From Qipengyuania citrea (GTDB taxonomy: Bacteria; Pseudomonadota; Alphaproteobacteria; Sphingomonadales; Sphingomonadaceae): 64,000 bases of DNA. Shown piece by piece: positions 28,207 to 39,622 of this stretch. Made by a program: the position numbers and the translations under genes. Numbering within the stretch: the first letter of the stretch is position 1; every line of letters starts with the position of its first letter. The notes below the pieces were generated by a model that was not told the origin of the DNA, searched no databases, and was given only the letters and a program-made list of their open reading frames with translations. The stretch covers positions 62,001-126,000 of the forward strand of contig NZ_WTYG01000003.1 of assembly GCF_009828015.1 (NCBI RefSeq), written 5' to 3'.

Positions 28207-28990
28207 AACGGGCGTAGCGCAATAGCGAATAGGGTAGCAGCAGCAGGTAACCGGCACAGATCGCGCTGAGCGTCCACCATGGCTCGACCAGCAGTGCGGC
28301 GAACAGGAGACCCACGAAAGCCAGCACCTCGAGCCGGATTCCCCTCCGCGGGCGCAGCGAGGTCCAGCTGGGGGTAGCGATGTTGGAGATCATGAGAACG
28401 GCTATCGTGGCCAGCCATATGCCGACCAGAATGGGATTGCGCAGCTCTTCCATTCCCGTTGCCATCCACAGATAGAACGGCGCGAAGGCGAGGCCCGCCC
28501 CGATCGGCGCGGGCACGCCGGTGAGGAAGCCGAGCGATTTATGCGGCTGGTCCTCCACATCGATCTGCGCATTGAACCGCGCGAGGCGCAGCGCACAGCA
28601 GATCGCGAAAGCGAGCGCGGCAAACCAGCCGAGCCGCGGCTCCGCCGACAACGACCACAGGAAGATTATGATTGCGGGCGCGGTGCCGAAGCTGAGCGAA
28701 TCGGCCAGGCTGTCAAGCTCAGCCCCGAAGCGCGACTGCGCCTTCAGCGCACGCGCGACCCGGCCATCAACCCCGTCGAGCACGCCGGCAAGGATGACGG
28801 CGACGACCGCGGCACCCCAGTTCTCGTCGATCGCGAAGCGGATGCCGGTCAGTCCGGAACACAGCGCGGCGGCGGTAACCGCATTGGGGATCATCGCGCG
28901 CAAGGTCAGCGCGCGCGTGTGGATCTCGGCGGGCGGTTCGTCCTCGGTCGCTTTCGGCCCCAGGCGGACAGCCTTATCGTGTTCGGTCAT
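28190..28990 (-). CDS. pssA: CDP-diacylglycerol-serine O-phosphatidyltransferase
   Basis: 266 residues with eight or so membrane segments. The CDP-alcohol phosphotransferase motif DG-x2-AR-x8-G-x3-D-x3-D is complete: DGRVARAL, then [15 protein letters not shown]. Makes phosphatidylserine, which the overlapping upstream gene psd decarboxylates. Start overlaps the psd stop as ATGA. Confidence 0.94.
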   Translation of the reverse strand: MTEHDKAVRLGPKATEDEPPAEIHTRALTLRAMIPNAVTAAALCSGLTGIRFAIDENWGAAVVAVILAGVLDGVDGRVARALKAQSRFGAELDSLADSLSFGTAPAIIIFLWSLSAEPRLGWFAALAFAICCALRLARFNAQIDVEDQPHKSLGFLTGVPAPIGAGLAFAPFYLWMATGMEELRNPILVGIWLATIAVLMISNIATPSWTSLRPRRGIRLEVLAFVGLLFAALLVEPWWTLSAICAGYLLLLPYSLLRYARFKRRG

Positions 28991-29739
28991 TGTGCTACAC
29001 CCTCAAGCAATTGCTGCGATCCGATTTCGGCCAGCACGGTTTCACCTGCGACGACTTTCTGGCCCAGCAGGACCTTGGGATCGGTTCCGGCAGGAAGATA
29101 GACATCGACCCGGCTGCCGAAGCGGATCAGTCCGATCCGCTGCCCCACACCGACCGTGTCTCCGGGCTTGACGAAGGGGACGATCCGCCGTGCGATCAGG
29201 CCCGCAATTTGCGTGAAGCCGATCTTCAGCCCATCGGTCCTCTCGATCAACAAGTGCTGCCGTTCGTTCTGCTCGCTCGCCTTGTCGAGACCCGCGTCGA
29301 AGAACTCGCCGGGGATATAGACCACCCGGCGAACCGTGCCCGCGATCGGTGCCCGGTTGATATGCACATCGAAGACCGACATGAAAATCGAAATGCGTGT
29401 CACCCGCCCCGGGGTAAGCCCGGGATGGCCGGTGCCGTCGTCGACCATCATTTCCTCGGGCGGGTCGACCTGCGCGATCAGCGAAACGAGCCCGTCGGCG
29501 GGGGACAGGATCACCCGGTCATCCTGCGGCACCACGCGCTCGGGATCGCGAAAGAAGGCGAAGATGCCGAGCGAGAGGAGCAGGAGCGGCCAGCCGATGA
29601 TCTCCCAGTCGAAACCGATCAGGAACACGAGGCTGACGAGCACCGCGACCGCGCCGAACTTGCGTCCTTCGGGATGAATCGGCGGCCATGACCAGCGCAC
29701 GTCGCCGCGGCCACGATTGTCGAGAAGATCACCTGCCAT
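28987..29739 (-). CDS. psd: Phosphatidylserine decarboxylase
   Basis: 250 residues from [13 protein letters not shown]; a GTG 9 bp upstream is possible. Short-type Psd: two N-terminal membrane segments, [11 protein letters not shown], and the self-cleavage motif [13 protein letters not shown], where Gly-Ser processing yields the pyruvoyl group. Produces phosphatidylethanolamine at the inner membrane, coupled to pssA. Confidence 0.93.
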   Translation of the reverse strand: MAGDLLDNRGRGDVRWSWPPIHPEGRKFGAVAVLVSLVFLIGFDWEIIGWPLLLLSLGIFAFFRDPERVVPQDDRVILSPADGLVSLIAQVDPPEEMMVDDGTGHPGLTPGRVTRISIFMSVFDVHINRAPIAGTVRRVVYIPGEFFDAGLDKASEQNERQHLLIERTDGLKIGFTQIAGLIARRIVPFVKPGDTVGVGQRIGLIRFGSRVDVYLPAGTDPKVLLGQKVVAGETVLAEIGSQQLLEGVAQ

Positions 29740-29778
29740 CGCAAACACCTAGGGCCTGGGCCCCACGGTCACAAGGTG

Positions 29779-30921
29779 TCATCCCACCTTGCGCACGAAC
29801 ACCGCCCCCGCCGAGTATCCGGCGCCGAAGCTGCAGATCAGCCCCGTATCGCCGGCCGACAGATCTTCGTGGTGCTTGTGAAAGGCAATGATCGACCCGG
29901 CGCTGGAAGTGTTGGCATAGGTATCGAGCACCGTAGGGCTTTCGTCCGCACTGGCTTCGTGCCCCAGCACCCGCTGCGCGATCAGCCGGTTCATCCCCGC
30001 ATTGGCCTGATGCAGCCATAGCCGGCGCAGCGCCTGCGGATCGATGCCAAGTCGCTCCGCTTCGGTCACGATCATTTCGGCGACCATCGGCACGACCTCC
30101 TTGAAGACCTTGCGGCCTTCCTGGACGAACAGCTTGTCCGGCTTCCCCTCGCCTTCGGGTGAAGCGCGGTTGAGGAAGCCGAAATTGTTGCGGATGTTGT
30201 TCGAGAATACGGTCTTGAGCCGCGTACCGAGGATATCCCAATGCTCTGCCGGGGCCATTTCGGCATCCTCGACAAGGACGGCGGTCGCCACATCGCCGAA
30301 GATGAAATGGCTGTCGCGATCGCGCCAGTTGAGGTGGCCGCTAGTGACTTCGGGACTGACCACCAGCACGCTGCGCGCATTGCCCGCGCGAATGTAATCG
30401 GCAGCGGTCTGGATGCCGAAGGTCGCGGACGAGCATGCGACATTCATGTCGAAGGCGAAACCGTCGATCCCCAGCTCCTGCTGGATCTCGATTGCCATTG
30501 CCGGATAGGCGCGTTCCATGTTGGACGCCGCGCACAGCACAGCGTCGACATCGGCCACGTCGCGGCCTGCCCGCTCGAGCGCATCGCGCGCCGCCTTGAC
30601 GCCGATCTCCGCCATCACCGAAGGTTCGTCGTTCGACCGTTCGCGCATCCGCGGCGCCATGGTTTCCGGGTCGAGGATCGGCGCCTTGGTCATCACGTGG
30701 CGCGCCTTGATCCCGCTCGCCTTTTCGATGAACTCTACCGAACTGGGCTGCAGTTCCGCGACTTCGCCCGCCGCAATCGCCTGCGCATTGTCGGCATTGA
30801 ATATCTCGACGTAGCGATTGTAGCTTTCGACGAGTTCTTCATTGGTTATGGTTTCGCCGGGCGTGAACAGCCCGGTGGAGGAGATGACCGCGCGCCCGGC
30901 CGAATTCTGGTTCTGGCTCAT
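29779..30921 (-). CDS. Beta-ketoacyl-ACP synthase III family protein
   Basis: 380 residues, thiolase fold. Catalytic Cys in NVACSSATFGIQ, His in WLHQANAGMNRL, Asn in DTYANTSSAGSI. It is about 55 residues longer than FabH (around 320) and has extra sequence before the first motif (YNRYVEIFNADNAQAI region). So it may be a second KAS III acting on a special primer rather than the housekeeping FabH. Divergent from the FNR-type regulator with start codons about 140 bp apart. Confidence 0.85.
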   Translation of the reverse strand: MSQNQNSAGRAVISSTGLFTPGETITNEELVESYNRYVEIFNADNAQAIAAGEVAELQPSSVEFIEKASGIKARHVMTKAPILDPETMAPRMRERSNDEPSVMAEIGVKAARDALERAGRDVADVDAVLCAASNMERAYPAMAIEIQQELGIDGFAFDMNVACSSATFGIQTAADYIRAGNARSVLVVSPEVTSGHLNWRDRDSHFIFGDVATAVLVEDAEMAPAEHWDILGTRLKTVFSNNIRNNFGFLNRASPEGEGKPDKLFVQEGRKVFKEVVPMVAEMIVTEAERLGIDPQALRRLWLHQANAGMNRLIAQRVLGHEASADESPTVLDTYANTSSAGSIIAFHKHHEDLSAGDTGLICSFGAGYSAGAVFVRKVG

Positions 30922-31064
30922 TGCGGCTGGTTAGTCTCGCTCAGATTTTCTCGCAACCGTCTAACCGGCCCCGCCCTGCCGTCCGGCCGCTGCGCCGCGA
31001 GACGCCGCAGTCCAGACCGATGCCCCCTCTTGGCAATGACACGGCGACTCGATACCGCAGCCGC

Positions 31065-31775
31065 ATGCCCGAACTGTCCCTCAGCCGTCCGACCAGCTTC
31101 TGCGATGCCTGCGCGATCCGCAATCGCGCGATTTGTGCCGATCTCGATGATCGCGAGATCGGCCTGCTCAACGGCATTGGCCGACGGCGCCATTTGGTCG
31201 CAGGCGAGCAGCTGATGTGGGAAGGCGACGAGGCCGTGCTGGTGGCCAACGTCATCGAAGGCATGCTCAAGCTCTCGACGCATCTGTCCGATGGCAAGGA
31301 ACAGATCCTCGGGCTCGTCTATCCCTCGGATTTCCTCGGCCGGCCTTTCGGCGAAACCTCGCCCTATGGAGTCGAGGCGCTGACCGACACGGTCATCTGC
31401 GTCTTCGAACGGAAGGATTTCGAACGCTTCGCCAGGGATCACCCCCGGCTCGAACACAAATTGCTCGAACGAACGCTGACCGAACTCGATCGCAGCCGGC
31501 GCTGGATGTTGCTGCTGGGGCGGATGACTGCCGAACAGAAGGTCGCCAGCTTTCTCCTGGAGATCGGCGAACGGCTGGGCAACGCCAAAGCCCGCGCAGG
31601 CACCCACGTCCCGCTGCCGCTTTCTCGGCAGCAGATCGCCGATGTGCTGGGCCTGACCATCGAAACGGTGAGCCGGCAACTGACCCGGCTGCGCAATGCG
31701 GGCGTCATCGACTTGCCCTCGCGCCGTGAAATCGTCCTGCAGGATCTACCCGACCTCGAGGCGCGCGCGAGCTGA
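31065..31775 (+). CDS. FNR-type Crp-family transcriptional regulator
   Basis: 236 residues from MPELSLSRPTSF; an ATG at 31020 is an alternative. Three N-terminal cysteines in the order C-x2-C-x7-C (FCDACAIRNRAICADL) and a fourth in TVICVFERKDF match oxygen-sensing FNR/FnrN proteins that bind a 4Fe-4S cluster. A cyclic-nucleotide-type beta roll follows, then the HTH LSRQQIADVLGLTIETVSRQL with the E-x2-SR recognition residues. Expected to act when oxygen is low on TTGAT-N4-ATCAA sites; none was recognised next to it. Confidence 0.9.
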   Translation: MPELSLSRPTSFCDACAIRNRAICADLDDREIGLLNGIGRRRHLVAGEQLMWEGDEAVLVANVIEGMLKLSTHLSDGKEQILGLVYPSDFLGRPFGETSPYGVEALTDTVICVFERKDFERFARDHPRLEHKLLERTLTELDRSRRWMLLLGRMTAEQKVASFLLEIGERLGNAKARAGTHVPLPLSRQQIADVLGLTIETVSRQLTRLRNAGVIDLPSRREIVLQDLPDLEARAS

Positions 31776-31821
31776 CCGCCGAGCCCCGCGGGCCGGTTTG
31801 TCATTTAGTAGAGGGTGGCGG

Positions 31822-31907
31822 TGGTGGACAGGGCTGGATTCGAACCAGCGTACGCTTGCGCGGGCAGATTTACAGTCTGCTGCCTTTAACCACTCGGCCA
31901 CCTGTCC
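31822..31907 (-). tRNA. tRNA-Tyr (GTA)
   Basis: Class II tRNA, 86 nt with encoded CCA. Acceptor GGACAGG/CCTGTCC, anticodon loop CTGTAAA (anticodon GTA), long variable arm CCGCGCAAGCGTACG, T-loop TTCGAAT. Lies between the FNR-type regulator and rlmB, on the opposite strand. Confidence 0.97.
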
Positions 31908-32049
31908 ACACGGGCCATTTCACTGAGGAAATCGAGGGATCGGATAGTCCGACCCCGTGCCGAGAGGCGCCCCTTTGGCGAAGCGGCGCTTGCCTGTCAA
32001 TGCCCTCGCTGGCACAGGCCCATGCAAAGTTACAGACAGGACGTATTCG

Positions 32050-32838
32050 ATGGCTAAAGGCGAACGCAAACGCGCACTCAGGGGCCGTGCGGGCCGAATG
32101 AAGGGCGGCCGGGGCAGCGGCCGCGCGGGATCGGGGCAGGTGCGCCTGTGGGGCCGGCACGCGGTGGAAGCCGCGCTCAAGAACCCCGACCGGGTGCATC
32201 GCAAGCTATGGGCGACGCGCGATGCAATCGATACGCTCGATGGCGAATTGCCGGCGGATTTCCCGCTCGAATACGCCGAAGCGACCGATCTGGCGCGGCT
32301 GGTGGCCAAGGATGCCCCGCACCAGGGACTCGTGCTCGAATGCGCGCCGCTGGAAGACATGCATCTCGACGAGGTACTGGACGGAGACCCGGCGCGCCCG
32401 ATCGTGGTGCTCGACCAGGTCACCGATCCGCACAATGTCGGCGCCATCATGCGTTCCGCGGCCGCATTCGGCGCCGCCGCGCTTGTCACACAGGATCGCC
32501 ATGCCCCGCCCGAAGGCGGCGTGATTGGCAAATCGGCCTCCGGCGCACTCGAAGTGCTGCCCTGGGTCCGCGTCGTCAATCTGGCACGCGCGCTCGAGCA
32601 GATCGCCGAGGCGGGATACTGGCGCATCGGTCTGACCGGCACTGCAGATGCGACGCTGGGCGAAACGCTGGCCGCAGGCCCCATCGCGCTGGTGCTCGGG
32701 GCCGAAGGCGAAGGCATGCGGCAGAATATCGAATCGCATTGCGACGTGCTCGCGAAACTGCCGATCGGAGACCAGATCGAGAGCCTCAACGTGTCCAACG
32801 CGGGAGCGATAGCGCTCTACGCGGTCGCCACGCGCTAG
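32050..32838 (+). CDS. rlmB: 23S rRNA 2'-O-ribose methyltransferase (RlmB/TrmH family)
   Basis: 262 residues from MAKGERKRALRGRAG, a basic Gly-rich leader, followed by the RNA-binding L30e-like domain (LWGRHAVEAALKNP) and the SPOUT knot. Motifs: TDPHNVGAIMRSAAAFGA, LVLGAEGEGMRQ and LNVSNAGAIALYA. RlmB methylates G2251; the exact nucleotide is inferred from the family. Confidence 0.9.
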   Translation: MAKGERKRALRGRAGRMKGGRGSGRAGSGQVRLWGRHAVEAALKNPDRVHRKLWATRDAIDTLDGELPADFPLEYAEATDLARLVAKDAPHQGLVLECAPLEDMHLDEVLDGDPARPIVVLDQVTDPHNVGAIMRSAAAFGAAALVTQDRHAPPEGGVIGKSASGALEVLPWVRVVNLARALEQIAEAGYWRIGLTGTADATLGETLAAGPIALVLGAEGEGMRQNIESHCDVLAKLPIGDQIESLNVSNAGAIALYAVATR

Positions 32839-32863
32839 CCCACTTCAACACGGGGGAACCGAC

Positions 32864-33694
32864 ATGAACCGCATCCTTATCGCGCTGTCCGCATCGTTCG
32901 CGCTCGGGGGATGCCTGTTGTCGCCGGGGACGTTCAGCAGCGAGCTGCATCTGTATTCCGACGAAAGGTTCTCCTTCGCTTATGACGGCGAGATCGAAAT
33001 GCTCGCCCTCAGCCAGCTGGCACAGATGAACCGGGCGAGTGAAGAGCGCTTCGAAGCCGAATGCTATGACGAGGATTACGAGGTCCGCGAGTGCAGCGAG
33101 ACCGAGATCGCTGCGCAGCGCGCTGAATGGGAAGAGACTGCCGGCGAACGCGCGGCAGAGCGCGTACGCGAAGCGGAAATGCTGCGCCAGTTCGTCGGCA
33201 GTATCGATCCGTCCGACCCCCAGGCCGCGCAGGAGATCGCTACGCGGCTGGAACGCCAGCGGGGCTGGGAAAAGGTCGAGTACCGGGGTGACGGCCTCTT
33301 TGATGTGAGCTTCGTCACTGCTGGGACACTGACGCACGATTTCGTCTTTCCCACGGTCGAAGGGATGCCGGGGGCCAATGCTTTCGTGAGCATCAACCTG
33401 CGCGACGGCGGCGAAGTACGCGTCGATGCCCCCGCCTTTGCTGCAGGGAAGGAAGAACCGTCCTGGGGCACGGCGTCTTTCGCCGCCCTTGCTGCCATGG
33501 CACAGGCCGAGGAAAGCGGCGAAGCCCCGCGAATTGTCGTGCCCCAAGGCACATTCACGATCGTCACCGATGGACGGATCCTGGCGAACAACACCGATGA
33601 AGGCCCCAAGCCGCACGCACGCGGGCAGTCGCTGAGGTGGAATGTAGGGCCGTCGAAGCAGCAGCCGCCCACCGCGCTGGTGGCATTCGACTGA
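32864..33694 (+). CDS. Hypothetical lipoprotein
   Basis: 276 residues, 25 bp after rlmB. The N-terminus MNRILIALSASFALGGCLLS is a lipoprotein signal with lipobox LGGC. The mature part is strongly acidic (many Glu, e.g. EEFEAECYD region) with two further cysteines near residues 67-77. It has no domain I recognise; similar lipoproteins are common next to rlmB in sphingomonads as far as I recall. Function unknown. Confidence 0.75.
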   Translation: MNRILIALSASFALGGCLLSPGTFSSELHLYSDERFSFAYDGEIEMLALSQLAQMNRASEERFEAECYDEDYEVRECSETEIAAQRAEWEETAGERAAERVREAEMLRQFVGSIDPSDPQAAQEIATRLERQRGWEKVEYRGDGLFDVSFVTAGTLTHDFVFPTVEGMPGANAFVSINLRDGGEVRVDAPAFAAGKEEPSWGTASFAALAAMAQAEESGEAPRIVVPQGTFTIVTDGRILANNTDEGPKPHARGQSLRWNVGPSKQQPPTALVAFD

Positions 33695-33706
33695 ACGATA
33701 CGAAAA

Positions 33707-33773
33707 CGCCGCGCCTCCCGGGATGGAAAGCGCGGCGCAGTTCGGTTCCATCCGCGCGTCAAGCGCGCGGATG
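33707..33773 (-). terminator. Double hairpin ending hupB
   Basis: Two stems follow the HU gene on the minus strand. The first is a perfect 10-bp stem CATCCGCGCG/CGCGCGGATG with a 5-nt loop (33749-33773). The second is CGCCGCGC/GCGCGGCG (33707-33737) and is followed on the minus strand by TTTTCG, the only T-tract. Likely terminator for hupB, and usable from the lipoprotein side. Confidence 0.65.
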
Positions 33774-33785
33774 CGGAAATCGTGC

Positions 33786-34058
33786 TTAGTTCACGGCGTC
33801 CTTGAGGCCCTTGCCGGCCTTGAACTTGGGCTGGTTCGAAGCCTTGATCGTCATCGGCTCGCCAGTGCGCGGGTTACGACCGGTCGAGGCCTTGCGCTTG
33901 GCGACCGAAAACGTGCCAAAGCCCACCAGGCGCACTTCGTCGCCGCTCGACAGCGACTTGGTGATGGCGTCGAAAACGCCTTCGACCGCGCTCGAAGCGT
34001 CGCTCTTGGAAAGGCCGCTGGAGTCGGAGACTGCGGTGATCAGGTCGTTCTTGTTCAT
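33786..34058 (-). CDS. HU family DNA-binding protein
   Basis: 90 residues; MNKNDLITAVSDSSGLSKSD opening, GFGTFSVAKRKASTGRNPRTG for the beta arm that clasps DNA, and NQPKFKAGKGLKDAVN end. Nucleoid protein. Located downstream of lon on the same strand, the usual alphaproteobacterial order, but separated by a hairpin so transcribed on its own. Confidence 0.96.
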   Translation of the reverse strand: MNKNDLITAVSDSSGLSKSDASSAVEGVFDAITKSLSSGDEVRLVGFGTFSVAKRKASTGRNPRTGEPMTIKASNQPKFKAGKGLKDAVN

Positions 34059-34250
34059 TCTGGGAAACCCCCTTGTTTTGTCTTCGGGTGGGAATGGCTG
34101 AATCGCCTCGGCGAAGACGGAGGAATTGAGAGTTTTTTAGGCGCGCTGTCAAAGGCATTTTTGGCTGAAAACAGCGGATTTCAGGGCAAGACAGCGGAAA
34201 ACTAGGGTGAACCGCGAATTCACCAATCAATCTGGCGAGTGGTCACGCGA

Positions 34251-34282
34251 CATGGTCCGCGAAACCGAGTCCGCGGACCATG
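34251..34282 (-). terminator. Hairpin downstream of lon
   Basis: Perfect 11-bp inverted repeat CATGGTCCGCG/CGCGGACCATG with a 10-nt loop, starting 29 bp past the lon stop. No T-run follows on the minus strand. Either a terminator or 3'-end stabiliser separating lon from hupB. Confidence 0.55.
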
Positions 34283-34311
34283 CGAGTCGCTGCAATGCAG
34301 CACATCAATTG

Positions 34312-36702
<2,391 letters not shown>

Positions 36703-36818
36703 TCAATTCCATTGGGGGCCTTTGTCGGCCGTTCCCGAGGAATATGGTGAGCCATGTCCCGCAACGCAACGCCGCCGGTCAAAGTCATGTGGATGGCTGG
36801 TGACGCGCTTCACACGCG

Positions 36819-36837
36819 TTTAATGTCGCTTAACCAT
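36819..36837 (+). promoter_or_regulatory. CtrA-like site
   Basis: TTTA, seven bases, TTAACCAT. The alphaproteobacterial CtrA consensus is TTAA-N7-TTAAC, so one base is off. It lies about 46 bp before the zinc-ribbon microprotein and 117 bp before lon on the other strand. A match of this quality could be chance in one window. Confidence 0.35.
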
Positions 36838-36883
36838 ACACCGACTCGGTGCCAAGACGCGTTCTGCAGTGGGAGGGCTAGCG

Positions 36884-37078
36884 ATGCTGGGTTCAATGGT
36901 CTGTAAAATGCGCGGCCATCGCGTGAACCGTCGCCATGTCTGGGACGATGGGATGAATTTCCGGACGAATTGCGCGCGGTGCGACGCGGCTTTGATCCGT
37001 GACCGCGAGGGCTGGCGCACCTTCGACAACAACCGCGATCTGGACGAACGGCGACGACCGCATCCTCGGCAGGACTGA
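36884..37078 (+). CDS. Zinc-ribbon-like microprotein
   Basis: 64 residues from an ATG with a good ribosome site (GGGAGGG, 7 bp upstream); a GTG 15 bp earlier is less likely. Sequence features: MVCKMRGHRVNRRHVWDD, then NCARCDAALIRDREGWR. One Cys, one His and a C-x2-C pair could hold zinc. The pattern CKxRGHR ... CxRC ... LxRxxxGWR is one I associate with short conserved sphingomonad proteins. Function unknown. A CtrA-like site precedes it. Confidence 0.7.
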   Translation: MLGSMVCKMRGHRVNRRHVWDDGMNFRTNCARCDAALIRDREGWRTFDNNRDLDERRRPHPRQD

Positions 37079-37190
37079 TATGTCATGGCCGGAGCGCTTC
37101 TGAAACGCCCCGGCCAGGGAAGTGCACATTGGCGGAAAGGCCGTGTTTGGCCCGCTGAGAGCGCGCACCGACCCGGCGCGCACCCCGATC

Positions 37191-37526
37191 TTACATTCCG
37201 GGCAGCTTGAACCCGGCGGGAAGGCCGGCGCCCTGCTGGATCTTGTCCATTTCCTGACCCGATACGCGATCGGCGCGATCACGCGCGTCGTTGAACGCCG
37301 CCGTCACCAGATCCTCGAGCATCTGCTTTTCTTCGGGCTTCATCAGGCTGTCGTCGATCGCAACGCCGACGATCCGGCCCCGCGCGGTCGCGCGCACCTT
37401 TACGAGGCCGCCGCCGGCCGATCCTTCGACTTCGATTTCGTCGAGCTTGGCCTGGGCATCGCTCATCTGCTTCTGGATCGTTTCTGCGGCTTTCTGCGCC
37501 TGCGCGAGCATTTCTTCCATGTTCAT
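37191..37526 (-). CDS. YbaB/EbfC nucleoid-associated protein
   Basis: 111 residues: helix-rich start MNMEEMLAQAQKAAETIQKQ, core EIEVEGSAGGGLVKVRATARG, end AGLPAGFKLPGM. Dimeric DNA-binding protein. Overlaps dnaX by ATGA, an arrangement conserved across bacteria. Confidence 0.95.
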   Translation of the reverse strand: MNMEEMLAQAQKAAETIQKQMSDAQAKLDEIEVEGSAGGGLVKVRATARGRIVGVAIDDSLMKPEEKQMLEDLVTAAFNDARDRADRVSGQEMDKIQQGAGLPAGFKLPGM

Positions 37527-39364
37527 GCTTTTCTACTCCAAGGGATTTCGCGGCGCTGGGAGGATGCGCCGCCGTCTTCAATCAATTCCGCTTCGGGGAA
37601 GGTGTCGAGCGCAGCCCTGACGAGCGGATGCGCCCGTGTTGCTGCGGCGGCCGCATCACGCTCGGCCTCGGCCACTTCGACCAGCGAGGGCGCGCCATCC
37701 CCGCCCGGCACTTCCTCGACCGTCCAGCGCTTGCCGGTATGGCGGTGCAATGTCTCGCGCAGGACCGGCGCGATATCTTCGGAATATTTCGCATCGCGCC
37801 CGTAGCGCAGGGTACCCTCGGTAAACTCAACCACCCGCACCTGCAGGCGCATGACGCTGGCCTGCTGCATCATCCCCGAAGCGTCGATCGCATCGACCGT
37901 TTCCTTCCAGTCCAGCGCCGCTTGCGGGGCCGCCTCGCCCCCGCCTTCCGGTGCGGGGGGAGATGCTGGCGCAGGTCCACGCTCGGAAAGGGTTTCGAGC
38001 TTCCTGGCCAGCTTGCCCGGATCGGGCATCTGTCCGGCATGCAGGGTGCGCAGCAGCGCCATGCGCAGCGCAACCAGCGGATCGGGCGCAAGCCGGACTT
38101 CCTCGTGCCCCTTGAGCAGCAATTGCCACAGACGGTGCAACTGGCCGGCGGGGATCTGCGCGGCCCATTCCGCCAGCTGCTCGCGCTCGTCCGCGCTTAC
38201 CCCTTCGGGCTCGTTGCCGGAAACCTGTGCCACCGTGATCCGGTGGGCCACATCCATCTGTGCGCGCAGCAGCGCCAGCGGCTCTACGCCCAGTGCATAT
38301 TGTTCGTCGACCGCCTCGAGCAGGGCCTTGCCCTCGCCCTCCAGCATGTGGCCGAACAGGCGCCGCTGCGCGCTCTTGTCGGCCAGGCCCAGCATGTCGC
38401 GAACCCGCGCTGCGGTCACCTTGCTGTCGGTATCGAGATCGGCGTGCGCGATGGCCTGGTCGAGGATCGACAACCCGTCGCGAACCGAACCCTCTGCCGC
38501 GTTGGCAACGATGTGCAGCGCCTCGGCTTCCGCCTCGACGCCTTCCTTTTCGCAGATCGACGCAAAATGCGCTTCGAGCAGTTCGGAAGGGATGCGCCGC
38601 AGATCGAACCGCTGCGTGCGGCTGAGCACTGTCACCGGAAGCTTTTCGACCTCCGTGGTGGCGAACAGGAACTTCACATGCGCGGGCGGTTCTTCCAGCG
38701 TCTTGAGCAAGGCGTTGAAAGCGTTGCGCGACAACATGTGGACTTCGTCGATAATGTAGATCTTGTAGCGCGCCGAAACGGCCGCGTAGCGCACCGCTTC
38801 GATGATCTCGCGCACATCGTCGACGCCGGTATGGCTGGCGGCGTCCATCTCGATCACGTCGATATGGCGCCCCTCGGCAATCGCCCGGCAGGGTTCGCAC
38901 ACGCCGCACGGGCTGATGGTCGGGCCGCCCTGCCCGTCGGGTCCGACGCAGTTCAGGGCCTTCGCGATAAGCCGGGCGGTTGATGTCTTGCCCACCCCGC
39001 GCACGCCCGTCATCAGGAAGGCATGCGCCAGCCGGTTGCGCGCGATCGCATTGGCCAGCGTACGCACCATCGCTTCCTGCCCGATGAGTTCGGCGAAGGT
39101 CTGCGGCCGGTACTTGCGCGCGAGAACGCGGTAGGGCTGTGCGGGATCGACCGGCGCCGGATTGGCGGCATTTACAGTTGGCGGAGGCGATGCTTCTGCC
39201 GGGCTATCGGCATGCGACGCCACTGGCGCGGCAGGCTGCGGTGCAGCACCGCCGAACATCTGTTCCTGCCCCGCCTTCTCGAGGTCCGCCGCACTGGGCG
39301 TATCGACCTCTTGCGCGGCGCCGTCCCACGGGGGTCTGTCAGGATTGTCCGGTGAATCACCCAT
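37523..39364 (-). CDS. dnaX: DNA polymerase III subunit gamma/tau
   Basis: 613 residues. About 75 extra N-terminal residues, rich in Pro/Ala, come before the conserved start YRVLARKYRPQTFAELIGQ. Walker A GVRGVGKTS at 120-128, zinc cysteines in LNCVGP and SPCGVCEPC, DEVHMLS. The C-terminal tau region is short and ends EIPWSRKA. Clamp loader ATPase. The SRP RNA lies just upstream. Confidence 0.95.
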   Translation of the reverse strand: MGDSPDNPDRPPWDGAAQEVDTPSAADLEKAGQEQMFGGAAPQPAAPVASHADSPAEASPPPTVNAANPAPVDPAQPYRVLARKYRPQTFAELIGQEAMVRTLANAIARNRLAHAFLMTGVRGVGKTSTARLIAKALNCVGPDGQGGPTISPCGVCEPCRAIAEGRHIDVIEMDAASHTGVDDVREIIEAVRYAAVSARYKIYIIDEVHMLSRNAFNALLKTLEEPPAHVKFLFATTEVEKLPVTVLSRTQRFDLRRIPSELLEAHFASICEKEGVEAEAEALHIVANAAEGSVRDGLSILDQAIAHADLDTDSKVTAARVRDMLGLADKSAQRRLFGHMLEGEGKALLEAVDEQYALGVEPLALLRAQMDVAHRITVAQVSGNEPEGVSADEREQLAEWAAQIPAGQLHRLWQLLLKGHEEVRLAPDPLVALRMALLRTLHAGQMPDPGKLARKLETLSERGPAPASPPAPEGGGEAAPQAALDWKETVDAIDASGMMQQASVMRLQVRVVEFTEGTLRYGRDAKYSEDIAPVLRETLHRHTGKRWTVEEVPGGDGAPSLVEVAEAERDAAAAATRAHPLVRAALDTFPEAELIEDGGASSQRREIPWSRKA

Positions 39365-39429
39365 CGCCGACTAGGTAGGCACTACCGCGGCAAAAGTCAT
39401 GCCGTCACGGTTACGAATTGTGGGTGAAA

Positions 39430-39520
39430 GAGGAGCCGGCCGACCCGCCGCAATTCACCTGGGCTGCTTCCTTCCGGACCTGACCCGGTGAGCGAACGCA
39501 AACGTCCGACCGACTCCCGG
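39430..39520 (-). ncRNA. ffs: Signal recognition particle RNA (4.5S)
   Basis: Read on the minus strand, the universally conserved domain IV apical loop is present: GGTCAGGTCCGGAAGGAAGC followed by AGCC. Flanking arms pair as GGAGTCGGTCGG with CGGCCGGCTCC, closing a long hairpin of about 90 nt. Ends are estimated from the pairing. Partner of Ffh and FtsY. Confidence 0.92.
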
Positions 39521-39525
39521 CGCGC

Positions 39526-39554
39526 CATATGGTAAGGTTGGCAGGTTTTGTCCA
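39526..39554 (-). promoter_or_regulatory. Putative promoter of the SRP RNA
   Basis: On the minus strand, TGGACA (-35, 39549-39554) and CATATG (-10, 39526-39531) are separated by 17 bp. The predicted start is near the 5' end of the pairing arm. Both boxes deviate from consensus, but spacing and position fit. Confidence 0.5.
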
Positions 39555-39622
39555 GCCCCCAGGCCGGGCATTCGCGGCAGCGCTATCAGCCACTGGTTAT
39601 CCTGCTGAAGGACGAACTGCGC

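Noticed and set aside
30922-31064. FNR box in the gap upstream of the FNR-type regulator
   Set aside because: No TTGAT-N4-ATCAA or close variant found by eye.
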